Part shown: one piece after another, positions 54,562-64,000 of the stretch
Position numbering within the stretch: position 1 is the first letter of the stretch
Layout of the letters: the number at the start of each line of letters is the position of its first letter
Assembly: GCA_030295235.1 (NCBI GenBank)
Contig: AP026145.1
Span: forward strand, 188,501-252,500
Reading direction: 5' to 3'
DNA from: Fistulifera solaris
Lineage: Eukaryota; Bacillariophyta; Bacillariophyceae; Naviculales; Stauroneidaceae
DNA length: 64,000 nucleotides
Translations under genes and position numbers: made by a program
Notes under the pieces: generated by a model
Databases searched by the model: none
What the model saw: only the letters and a program-made list of their open reading frames with translations
What the model was told of the DNA's origin: nothing

Positions 54562-57282
54562 TCACTTCGTTAGGTTCTCAATTGCGAGGCGGATTGAATA
54601 CGTGTTGTCCCAGCTCGACTTAATCACGGAAAACCCAAGTGCCGATGAAAATAAGTCAGCATACCCTTCATTCAATATGAGAGATCGATTTGCAGCATAG
54701 TCGAACAGGTCAAAAAATGCAAGTGACAGGCGATGAAGAGACTGGACAAGCCATACATGTTCACCAGCACAGTCCTCGCGGTTGTTGATCGCCTTGACAC
54801 GGCAAAGTAGTAAAAGCGCCACCAACATAGCGCGACCAACAGGTCCCCCTGTCATTGGTTGTCTTTGAGTCTGTCCAACTTGAGTTTAACTTCTCTAAAA
54901 AGCTGTAAATGTCGGAAATTTCTCCAGTCGTGAGCTTGCTCAGATCGTCGAGCATGTCCTTCTCATCAGAATATGCTTCCATCCTCGCTTCTTTGAGCTT
55001 CTGACCGGACAACCTTGAATAGCCGTTTCGTACTCGCACCATCTCATATTTTGGTCCATAGTCTACCTTTAATTCCATCTCGGTTCCATCGGTCGGAATC
55101 AACAAGGGCCCCTGGCCACAATCGTTGTGACCCAAGTAATAATGCATCGCTCCCTCTGGATCATTTTTGGCAAAAACAGTAGGGATATCTTTCCCGTTTG
55201 TTTCGTTCGTAAAAACAAGAATGTTCTTCTCAGCCAATTTACTCAAGTTTCCAGTGTCGTCGTCGGTAATGTCAAAAACCAAGCGAGGATCCCCAAACGC
55301 CTCGAAAGACCATTTCTCTGATTTCTTGTTATTTATGAATCCCTTTACAATGACGACATGGTCTGGCTTTAAGTCTTCTGTCCGCAAAGGGCCGTACACC
55401 CCTAAATCGACAAGCTCCCCTTCTTCGAGGACGAAAGCAGCACCCTTCTCTCTATGCTTCAGTGAGGCAATGGGTTCCGCTTTCACAAACAGACCAAGAC
55501 CTCCCTTTGGAATTTTTGATTCCTTAACCTTCAGTTTCAAACGGTAGCCCTTCACAACTAGTTCAATCGTCCTTTGCTGTGAACACGAATGAATCACGGT
55601 TGGAACAATATAGTGACGATGAATAGGAATTTCTCGTGGAAGACGATCACTCGGGATTGAATAGTTCCGTCCTTCAGTTTGGGCGACAAATGATAGGTAT
55701 CCTGCCCATGCATCTGCCTCCTCTACGCAAAGTAAGGGTGGATTCGGAGCTTCGTTGCGGACACCAAAAGCCAGCCATGTTCCGACACTCAAATCTAACT
55801 CGATAGAAAAATGGAGCATACCCTCCATATTAACGCAGGAAACAAACGTTCCAAATGCAGCCTTTCGTGTGCCTTCACGATTGATCCATTCGTGATAAAA
55901 GCCTTGTTTCATTAGGAAGTGACCTTGGTGCTCATTCGGTGTGCAAGTAGTCATGCGACGACATGCTCGACATTTTCCACACTTCAAAGAGCTAGTGAAG
56001 GATGTACAAGTTTCGCAACGGCGTTTGAGAGTTGGGATATCCTCTACTCCAGACACAGGCGCCTCCTTTATAAACTGGCTTGCGAAAACACTGCTTCCCC
56101 CATAAAGCTCCACAAACTTGTCTTCCAGTTGCTTATTGCCGACTTTGATGCCGATGGCTTCTTTACGGAATCTATTCAATGTGCGTGTCGAGTAATGTTT
56201 CGCGAGACAAAGTGTAAAAATGCACTTTCCTTTTTTACGACCAAGACAAGTGATACATTCACGACATGAAATCGGATCTGCACACGAAGAGCACTTTCCA
56301 CAACGACCGCCGGCCTTTTTTGAAGGTCCACAAGTAGCAAGAGCGCTTTGGTCGACAACTTTCAGTCTGGCGGCCAAAGCTCCGTTTTTCCCCCGTAAAG
56401 TGCCTCGAATTTGTCCTCCAAACTCTTGTTTCGCGACTTGGCAGTCCTTGCTTCGCTTCGATACTTCTTCAACGTCGCTGGTTTGTAAGCTGTCTTGAGA
56501 CAAGGTCGAAAGGCGCATCGTCCTTCCCGAAATTTCCGACAGCTCTTGCATTCTTTGCACTTTTCTTGGTTCATGCACGTGGAACACCTGCCACACAGTC
56601 CCCCAAGTTTGTTGCCTCGCGGACGTGCGGTGTTGATTGTGGCGGTAGATTGGTCACCAATAGAGACATTGTTTTTCTGTAATGCGCGCGCTTCTTTGAC
56701 GTTTTCATTTTGACTTTCAAACTGTGGTTTCTCTTTCACTTCATCAAGGCGCTTGTTTGGTTTTGCATCCACACAATTAATTTTGCTCATTTTATTTGTA
56801 GGCGACCCACGATTGTCAAACGGGAAGCTGGACTTTGTTTTTTCGAATCGTGGCCGTTTCGCAGCGGGCTTTCTGTCGTCTTCGTCGCTCTCCCACCGAC
56901 GCTTGTAAGAAAAATAGTCACCTTCGGACTCGGTGCTTGCATCGTTGTCACTACTACTGCAATCTCGTGACGCTTGGGTCCAAAGGTCCGTTTCAATTTC
57001 AGTTGAAGCATTGAGAGGAGAATTCGATAAAGAACACATTTCGTCGACGGAGAAATCGTTCAAACTGAACTCTGTTCGATCCGAATGATGAGCGAAAGCG
57101 GTATCCTGCTCAGTATCGAACAATCGCTTCGCAACTACCCGAGAAGTTTGCCAGCATTCCGCTTCCACACTCGTCGGTGACGTAAACGATGAGGGTCCTG
57201 ATTTCTTGACAATTCGAAAAATACCAGGAATATGAGGAGACGGCGGATTGTTTCGGTGCTTTTTCAACAAACTCATTCTCAT
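54562..57282 (-). CDS. multi-CXXC / SET-like protein, paralogue B (no Tudor)
   Basis: Starts MRMSLLKKHRNNPPSPH. The disordered N-terminus has a nuclear-type basic patch (RKPAAKRPRFEKTKS). There are two full CXXC modules (CGRCSTCMNQEKCKECKSC, CGKCSSCADPISCRECITC) and a third that is cut short: CETCTSFTSSLKCGKCRACR passes into PNEHQGHFLMKQGFYHEW. So the Tudor domain and the end of the third finger are absent and the protein enters the SET-like region directly. SET-like motifs are present (IPKGGLGLFVK, GELVDLGVYGPL, MELKVDYGPKYE). Single-base frame changes lie near 56385 and 54850. It is shorter than A and C, consistent with an internal deletion. Confidence 0.72.
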
Positions 57283-57980
57283 AAGTAGACAGTCTTTGTT
57301 CGTTCACTAATTGCACGAAAATGTTTTTTCACAAGGATTTATCGATGAAACGATGCAGAGGTGCGAAACGACAAGGAAAATGGAAGGTGTTGGCGTTGGA
57401 GGCATGTTGGAGGCACCAAAAGATACGCCATCTCGCGGTTTCACGTTTGTGCGTGGTTTTTGCTTGCTATAAGATCCACTCTTACCGGTACTGAAATATC
57501 TCCAACCGAGTAGAAGAACTCTCACTGTAAAACAAAATGTTGGATTATGGTATGCGAGACTCGCCTCAATTTTAGTCCCGTCACTTCTTGGCGAACGGAA
57601 AGTTTTGCAGCGAGCGCGACCTTTTCTGCTTCTACCATCTGACCTATGGCACCAATGGATACGTTAGTTGACTTGATGATTGAAATGCAATACGAATTAT
57701 ACGAGAAGCTACCCTCTACGGTGCCTTAGGGTGTCTCGATCTCATTTCAAAAGAGACTTCTCATTAAATCATCCGACCCTCTAGAGTGTTCCAGTCACGG
57801 TTGATTTATGAATGAATCAACCCTACAAAAGTAGCCAGATCCTCAATAAACTGGAAAATTCAGTCAAATGTCGAAAAAGCATCCGCATTTCAGGAAAATT
57901 AGGAATAAATATAGTGTCAACGTAAAAAAAAAAAAAAAAGTCAGCGAGCGCGACCGCTCAATAAAGAAATATCCCCGCCT

Positions 57981-58005
57981 ACCAGGTACCGGTACCGGTA
58001 CCGTA
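57981..58005. repeat. short GGTACC tandem repeat
   Basis: Three to four GGTACC units in a row. Similar doublets lie near 9537 and 42598. Confidence 0.7.
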
Positions 58006-58384
58006 TGTACCTGATACTGTACGCGACCTCTCCAATAAACAAAACCCGGCTTACGTGACCTTTATTTTTCTAGTTTGACCATCAAGCGCAGCCATTAGAC
58101 TAGTATTTCATGTTCAGTCGGTGTGTCGATTGATGATTTGGTATACAAACTGTTGCATCTTTACGAAAAGTCACAAGAGCTGCATCTCTGGGCCGTGACT
58201 TTCATGTTCACAGGCGGCATTTTTCTGTTGCGAAGGAACGATGAGTCATGTAGTTTCTTGGCATTAAAACCCTTTCGCGATGGCGCATTCAGAAAAAGGT
58301 CCAACGAAGCGGCAAAATGCTCCCTGTATCAGCGGTATCATCAGTCGAAACGCCACTGATGTTCAAGTACCTTTGTAGAGACAA

Positions 58385-58657
58385 TTACAGCTTTCGAGAG
58401 CGGGTGAATCCGTTCCTTGGGGTCTTCCTTCGTCTTCGAGATCCGAAACTTTGATTTATTAGCTGACCGAAAGGATACCTGACGACGGCGTTGACAGCAA
58501 TTAACGTGGATCCGATTGATTGTAATGCTTTCATCAACGTTGAGTTGTTTCGATGAGTCATGATGTCGAAACTGGTGGCGCCATTCGGACATGCTCGGTC
58601 GAATGACGCACCAAAAAGTGATGACACAAAGGCACCTATCGAGAGCAGCTTTCTCAT
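58385..58657 (-). CDS. possible small secreted protein
   Basis: Ninety residues starting MRKLLSIGAFVSSLFGASF, which resembles a signal peptide, then a basic tail (RRRRKTPRNGFTRSRKL). No family recognised, and it overlaps another open frame. It may be chance. Confidence 0.22.
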   Translation of the reverse strand: MRKLLSIGAFVSSLFGASFDRACPNGATSFDIMTHRNNSTLMKALQSIGSTLIAVNAVVRYPFGQLINQSFGSRRRRKTPRNGFTRSRKL

Positions 58658-58887
58658 GCATAATGTTTGAAGAATACTATGATACTGTTTGGGCTTCGAC
58701 GATGCCCAACTGGCACGCAATGCACGGGACTTTGAACGCTAGAGTGCGTAATTACCTGTTGTAAGCACCGTTCGGCCCCGTCTCGAACAAGCACGTTTTG
58801 TGCTAAGCAACAAAGAGAACGAGTGCTTCAGATGCAATATATGATATAAAGTGAGCTAATAGTTACGCAACAGAAGAACAAAGCTAA

Positions 58888-61800
58888 TTAAAGGAGATAC
58901 TCAATCGCTCTGCGAATTGAATACGAGTTGTCACCAGCCGACAGAGTCACAGGCACCTCAAGTGCCGCCGAGAGCAATTCAGCATACCATGTGTTTCCCA
59001 CTAGAAGAGCTCGATTGGTAGCATAGTCGAATCGGTCGAAAAACTCAAGCGACAAAGCATGAAGCGATTTCACAAGCCACGTATGAGCACCGGCTCCTTT
59101 CTCACGGCTGTTGATTGTCATGACACGACGAAGTAGAATAAGTGTCACCAACAGCGCGCGACCCACAGCTTTAACGTCATCAATCATTCCTCCCTCTTTC
59201 CATTTCGAGTTAAGCTTAACTAGAAAATTTTGAGCCTCAAGAACTTCTTCAGCCGTGAGTTTGTTCATATCATCCAGCATGTCCTTTTCATAGGTCGCAA
59301 CTTTTTTCTCTTCAATCTTGAGCTGCCGACCGGATAGCCTTGAATAGCCTTTCCGAACTCGCACCGACTCGTACTTCTCGCCGTAATCCACCTTCAATTC
59401 TACCTCCGTCCCATCGTTCGGTATCACCAGACGTCCTTGGCCAAGATAGCTGTGGCCTAAATAATAGTGCATGGCGCCCTCTGGGTCTTCTTTGGCAAAT
59501 ACACTCGGAGTTTCGCTGCCGTCTGTCTCGTTTGTAAAAACCAGGATGTTACTTTCCGCCAGCTTACTCAGATTTCCGGTGTCGTCGTCGGTGATGTCAA
59601 ACACCAAGTCGTCTTTTCCGTTTGAGCCAAATGACCAAGCTTCCGCTTTCCAATTGTGAACAAATTCCTTCACAATGAGAACGTGGTTAGGCTTCAAGTC
59701 TTCGGTTCGCAAGGGTCCGTATACTCCCAAGTCGAGGAGTTCTCCCTCTTCGAAAACAAGAGAAGCTTCACGGCAAAGCGAATTGATAGCAGCGAGGGGT
59801 CTAGCTGTTACGAAAAGACCTAGACCTCCATTTGGTACTTTGGATGTTTTGGCCTTAAGTTGCAGATGGTGCCCCTTACGACCAAATCAATCACTCGCTG
59901 TTGTGGACAAGCATGAATCGTCGCAGGTAGAATGTAGTGGCGGTAAAATGGCTTTTCCTTGAGAAAACACGCACTTGGCCCTATATATTGCTTGGCCTCA
60001 TTTCGCGCTGTATAGGCAAGGTAGCCTGCCCATGCATCTGATTCTTCAACATTGCACATACGTGGATTGGGTGCTTCGTTTCGAACCCCAAAAGCAAACC
60101 ACTGTCCAATACTAAGGTCTAAGATCACGTTGAACGTAATCGGACCTTCCTCCGCACAAGTACAAGACTCTATTTTCCCATAAACAGCTTTCGTCCGACC
60201 GTCTCGACTTATCCATTCGCGATAGTATCCTTTGTTTACGAGAAAATGCGCGATCTTGTCCTTGTTACATTTGGCCGCGTCAGCGCCCTCGTTGCTTCAG
60301 AGAATGCCGAGTTGTTACCACGGCCGTGTCACTTAGCACTTTATCAGCAATTTGATTTTCTGATACAGAAAGATCGTTCACATTTGACTCTTCTAGTCCT
60401 TCTAAAGGCACAAATTCATCGTCTGGGACGGCGTTGCGCTTGTCTCCGTCATCAAAAATAATATCGACGAAGTCGCCTCGTTTAGCGACAACCGTCCCAT
60501 TGTACCATTGCTAAAAACGCAAACGTGAGAAACATAATAGGACCTTATGAAGAAGCAAAAGTTTAATACTCACGTCATTCTTAGGCCATCTTGCAAATAC
60601 CCGGGTTCCAATCGTTATTTCTTCTTCCGCTTTAATCTTTGTTGAATTTGCGCCATAAAGTTCTTCGAAGCGTGACTTAAGACTTTTGTTCGAATAAAGT
60701 GCTTGTCGAGCATATCCCTTGTAATTCGACATCGTCCTCTTCTTGTAGGCATAGGTCTTGCAAAGATTAAAGACGCATCGCTTCCCTGCCTTACAGTGGA
60801 CACAGCTTTTGCAGAAGAACGGTGAGCAGCAGGCAGAACAGCCACAACTGTTCTTCGAGTGGGAATGAGGCTTCTCGGATTGTTTTGAACGCATCACCTC
60901 ACTCTCGTCCAGAACGGTAATGAGACCTTGCTTTCCGTACATTCGTTCGAATTGTTCCTCCAAATGAGGTTTCCCCGATTTTGCTTTCACTGTTCGTGCA
61001 TTTTGGATATAGGTATTGATTGTGGACTCTTTGTACTTGTAGTTTAAGCAGGGGTAGAACACACACCCTCCACCCCGAACGCCACGGCATGCCGGACACT
61101 TCTGGCACACCTCCTTGACTTTACACGAAGCGCAATATCCACATCGACATCTGACTTTCTTGTCGTGCTGGATTGGCGGCTCTGCCTTATCCTTTACTGT
61201 GCCGGAGAATACGCCTCCCGGTCCGTAGAGTTGCTCGAACTGTCTTTCAAGCACTTTATTTCCTTTCATAATTGACTTTGCTTGTTGCTTGGCATTGGCG
61301 AGCGTTGTTGCCTTGTACTTGTAGGCCAAACAAAGAGCAAAAACGCATCGTCCCTTCCGAGAATCTCGGCAATTGCTACACTTATCACATTCTATCGGAT
61401 TTGTGCACGATGCACAAATTTTACAGTGACCGCCAAAACCCCGCCCTGTTCTCGGAGTTTCTCCAGATAAGGATGATTCACTAATTAGCTTCACCTGAGC
61501 TGCAAGAAGTCCATCACTTCCAAATATTTCCTCAAACTTTTGCTCCAAACGTGGATTACCTGTTTTTACAGTTTTCGCCTGATTGACGAAAATGCTGAGA
61601 CCCGACAAAGTGTAGTTGAAGTCAAGACAAGGAAGAAAAGCACATCGTCCTTGCCGTTTACCGTGGCAGCTGTCACACTTTCCACAAATGTCTCGATCCA
61701 CGCACGTAGCACAAACACCGCAAACTCGTCCTCGTCTCTCACCGCACCGACTGTGGGTGGTGTCGGTGGCCGCTGCGTTGTCCGCAGGGGCTACCCGACT

Positions 61801-62646
61801 ATCTGGTGTCTTGCGTGTAATTACGCCGTTCTCTCCGTAAACCTTTTCAAACTCTGATTCAAGTCGATCATCTTCAGCAGCCATAGAAAGTGCTTGTTCC
61901 TTGTAAAGGCGTAGAGTGGAATCGGTGATGCCGTAGTTGCAACAGGGAGAAAAGACGCAACGTAGTTCATATGCACACCGAGAGCACTTGCCGCAGACAA
62001 ACGGATCCGCGCACGTTTCGCAGAAGCCGCAACAGGAACCATTTGCGGCGAAAGGACTTTGCGAGGAATGTTCTCCGGGTTGGTCGGCTTCCGGAAATGA
62101 ATGCCGACCACCGTTGCTATCAACATCTTCCAGATCGTCGCACGACGGAGCAGCTGTGTCTTCCTCGATACGAGCACGTCGTGCGGCAGGTTTTTCGTCG
62201 TCTTCATAGCTCTCGCGCGGTCGCTTAGCGGTGCGGTAGTCTTCCGGCGATGCTGTCTCTGAAACATCGTCGTCGCTGTACATGTCATTGCCGTTTGCTT
62301 GGGCCATAGTAATCATGTTCTCGGCCCCAGATGATGTAGAAGAGTCGGATCGAACATATGGCTCGTCGTCTGGAGCTTTCTCGTTCTCGGGAGAAAATCG
62401 ATTCGCACCAAAATCTGCTAGACCCGCTGGAGAAGACGGAGTTTCGTGCGGCGTTTGATTCTGCTCCACAAAAGTCTCGGGTGTTTCCTTTGCAGCATCT
62501 CTCGATGCATGCAGCGACTCACCATGTACGCAGATCGGAGACTTCAAGGGCAAAGCCGCCGAACCGACTTCTTTGGGCCCGCAGAGAGCGGCATTCTCTG
62601 CATTTCGAGCGAGCAACCCGTCGGGTGCAATCTTCGAGGAACTCAT
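58888..62646 (-). CDS. multi-CXXC / Tudor-like / SET-like protein, paralogue C
   Basis: The best-preserved copy. Acidic N-terminus (~190 residues) with nuclear-type basic patches, then five CXXC modules in one uninterrupted frame: CGFCETCADPFVCGKCSRC, CGVCATCVDRDICGKCDSC, CKICASCTNPIECDKCSNC, CGYCASCKVKEVCQKCPAC and CGCSACCSPFFCKSCVHC. Each is followed by a ~45-residue helical linker ending in LExxFExxYGxxG. A 63-nt intron (60511-60573, GTGAGT...TTTTAG) splits the Tudor-like domain: GTRVFARWPKND / QWYNGTVVAKRG, DIIFDDGDKRNAVP. The SET-like region follows (VPNGGLGLFVTA, LLDLGVYGPL, VELKVDYGEKYE). The frame changes near 60290 and in a C-run near 59873. The final 280 residues are intact. Confidence 0.8.
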
Positions 62647-63116
62647 GAATCAATGTAATTTGCGGCGGCGTCTTGCTTCAATCACCAATTAAGCGATATA
62701 TCGATTTATTAAGCGATTCTTCTAATGAGAATGACGAATAATAGAGGCGACAATAGTATATTTTTGACCTCATTCACTGCTCACTGCTTTTGTCTTTTGT
62801 CTTTGGTCCCAAACTTCAGCTGTCGTCGCGTGTGTCCGCGCAAAACGCAATGCGATGATCGATGATGATGATGCGTGAGAAGTCAACAGTCCCGCCAGTT
62901 TCAGTCACGCCCCAAACGTTCCAAAATATATATTGGGATATCATCGGGGAGGAGCCGCCAGGCTTTTCGACATCACACATAGGCATAGTGGTGTGCACTG
63001 CAATGATTTGAATAGTATTGACCATTGCAGCTTTTTCACTAGGAGAGCGACCGAAGGTTGGTAGCAACTGTGAAACATAATGTTTTTAGGTAGCAATCTG
63101 CTTCGAGAAATCATTA

Positions 63117-63178
63117 TTCATGATTGAAATGCAGTCGTGGCGAAAACGGACAACACTTTGGGCCTACAGTAAATAAAG
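63117..63178 (+). repeat. hairpin-box element, copy h
   Basis: TTCATGATTG-AAATG-CAGTCGTGG, spacer identical to copy a over CGAAAACGGACAACACTTTG, then GGCCTACAGTAAATAAAG. About 110 bp later is ATGCTTCAGATAGTATTT. Confidence 0.65.
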
Positions 63179-63335
63179 AAGACATCGCAATCCGTACGCT
63201 TTTCGACAAATTCCAACATGGAGTCTACTGAAAATGCTTCAGATAGTATTTCTAGCACTACAAGGAAAATTGTGGCTACTTTCACAGGAAAACGACCACA
63301 AATTTCGGTTGCATTCTAGCCCGAAAATGTGTTGC

Positions 63336-63398
63336 TTCGTGACTGAACTACAGTCGTGGATAAGGTCGTCTACACTTGGTTTGATAGTAAACACAAAA
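63336..63398 (+). repeat. hairpin-box element, copy i
   Basis: TTCGTGACTG-AACTA-CAGTCGTGG, spacer with GTCGTCTACACTTGG, then GATAGTAAACACAAAAG. About 110 bp later is AATGCTTCGGGAGGTATTT, matching the second block after copy a. Confidence 0.65.
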
Positions 63399-63607
63399 GT
63401 CAACGACACAAAAATTTTCGATGTCGAGCATCGTTGCGTGTGATGCAAATGCTTCGGGAGGTATTTGTATTGTGCTAAAGACAAATAGGACTTTAGATCG
63501 ATCATTAAGATAAAAGTAAAGAAAACCGGGCTTTTACGCATCATTTAGGTCGACACGTCGACGTCCCGCCCGTTTCATGAAATTCTTGGAAATATTAAAC
63601 CCGGAGT

Positions 63608-64000
63608 CTACTCCTGCCAATAGAGAGGCTTGCGCTCCAACTTGCCGTGCTTCAAACGAACATCCATCATAACTTCTTCAAAGGGGATAGGCTTAATGCT
63701 CCTCCATGTATTCACTAGATCGTTTGCCTGTTCAAAGTTCTTGCGCTCAAGTGCAGCTACATCTGACACGGCATGTGTGGTGATACAGTAACCAGTTTGC
63801 GTATCTAGAACAGCCAAAGCCGGAGTTTCAATGATTTTCAAGTTCTTGGCGAGCTCGTTTTTGAATGAACTGGTGCCGGTTGGCATAGCAGGCCACGGCA
63901 TTGTGGCAAAGATCTCTTTGAAATCGGCCAGCGAGCGGTCGTGAGATACGTAGACGATTTCCAAGTTCTGAGACAGTGCAATGGTGCAGTAAAAGTCCTT
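63608..64000 (-). CDS. nucleoredoxin/tryparedoxin-like protein, C-terminal part
   Basis: The frame runs off the window edge, so the N-terminus and active-site Cys pair are outside. Visible are EIVYVSHDRSLADFKEIF, TMPWPAMP, IIETPALAVLDTQTGYCITT and a C-terminal extension ending RKPLYWQE. These match the thioredoxin-like fold of nucleoredoxins (VFVSxDRS, MPWxAxP, ILD). Probable thiol-disulfide oxidoreductase. Confidence 0.8.
   Translation of the reverse strand, partial: KDFYCTIALSQNLEIVYVSHDRSLADFKEIFATMPWPAMPTGTSSFKNELAKNLKIIETPALAVLDTQTGYCITTHAVSDVAALERKNFEQANDLVNTWRSIKPIPFEEVMMDVRLKHGKLERKPLYWQE

Larger units (their letters stand above)
57283..58887. other. long intergenic region between paralogues B and C
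   Basis: 1.6 kb. Contains a GGTACC tandem run (57981-58005), a poly-A tract near 57926, a hairpin GGTTGATT...AATCAACC near 57802-57826, and one weak small ORF on the minus strand (58385-58657). No other gene is supported. Confidence 0.5.
62647..63607. other. intergenic region with two hairpin-box copies
   Basis: About 960 bp. Two same-orientation hairpin-box elements (63117, 63336) are 219 bp apart. No supported gene; an ORF at 62816-63067 (minus) has no recognisable features. Confidence 0.5.

Noticed and set aside
62816-63067. 83-codon minus-strand frame
   Set aside because: No signal peptide, domain or composition typical of the neighbouring genes; likely chance.
1-64000. LTR retrotransposons or other virus-like elements
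   Set aside because: No reverse transcriptase, integrase, capsid or long terminal repeats were seen anywhere in the window.

Overview
The window reads as nuclear DNA of a pennate diatom, Phaeodactylum-like. Genes are dense, on both strands, and interrupted by short GT-AG introns of about 60-200 nt. Several proteins start with a signal peptide followed by an 'A-F'-type plastid cleavage site, as expected for a secondary red plastid. The gene set includes a sterol C24-methyltransferase, a SMK-1/PP4R3 subunit, a ubiquilin, a UBX protein, a DHHC acyltransferase and a CaMK. I see no bacterial operons, no CRISPR array, no rRNA and no LTR or virus-like element. The species call is an inference.

Layout. 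0-16.5 kb: PP4R3 (3' part), a UBC-fold E2 flanked by two ~80-bp foldback elements, several disordered or coiled-coil proteins, an NRF-6-like acyltransferase-3 protein, and a CaM-dependent kinase. 16.5-23.1 kb: a repeat-rich belt with a 233-bp satellite, two patches of a 213-bp satellite, and between them a DHHC palmitoyltransferase and an ABHD1/3-type hydrolase. 23.2-39.5 kb: a TrhO-RluA tRNA-modification fusion, a UBX protein, a zinc-cysteine protein, a plastid CPBP protease, a plastid Ala-rich membrane protein, an SDR, SMT1 and an SLC25 carrier. 39.7-49.5 kb: an internally duplicated protein, an unusual plastid aldo-keto reductase, a prolyl-4-hydroxylase-type oxygenase and a ubiquilin. 49.7-62.6 kb: three tandem paralogues on the minus strand with the order acidic N-terminus, multiple CXXC zinc fingers, Tudor-like domain, SET-like domain. 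63.6-64 kb: the 3' end of a nucleoredoxin-like gene.

The most interesting content is (1) the CXXC-Tudor-SET cluster, which looks like a lineage-specific family of chromatin readers/writers with expanded CXXC arrays; and (2) a dispersed hairpin-plus-box element with at least ten copies in both orientations, also built into every unit of the 233-bp satellite. A practical warning: many otherwise convincing genes are interrupted by a single-base frame change, mostly in short homopolymers. Assembly errors are the simplest explanation, so the models below give the full span and state where the frame changes.
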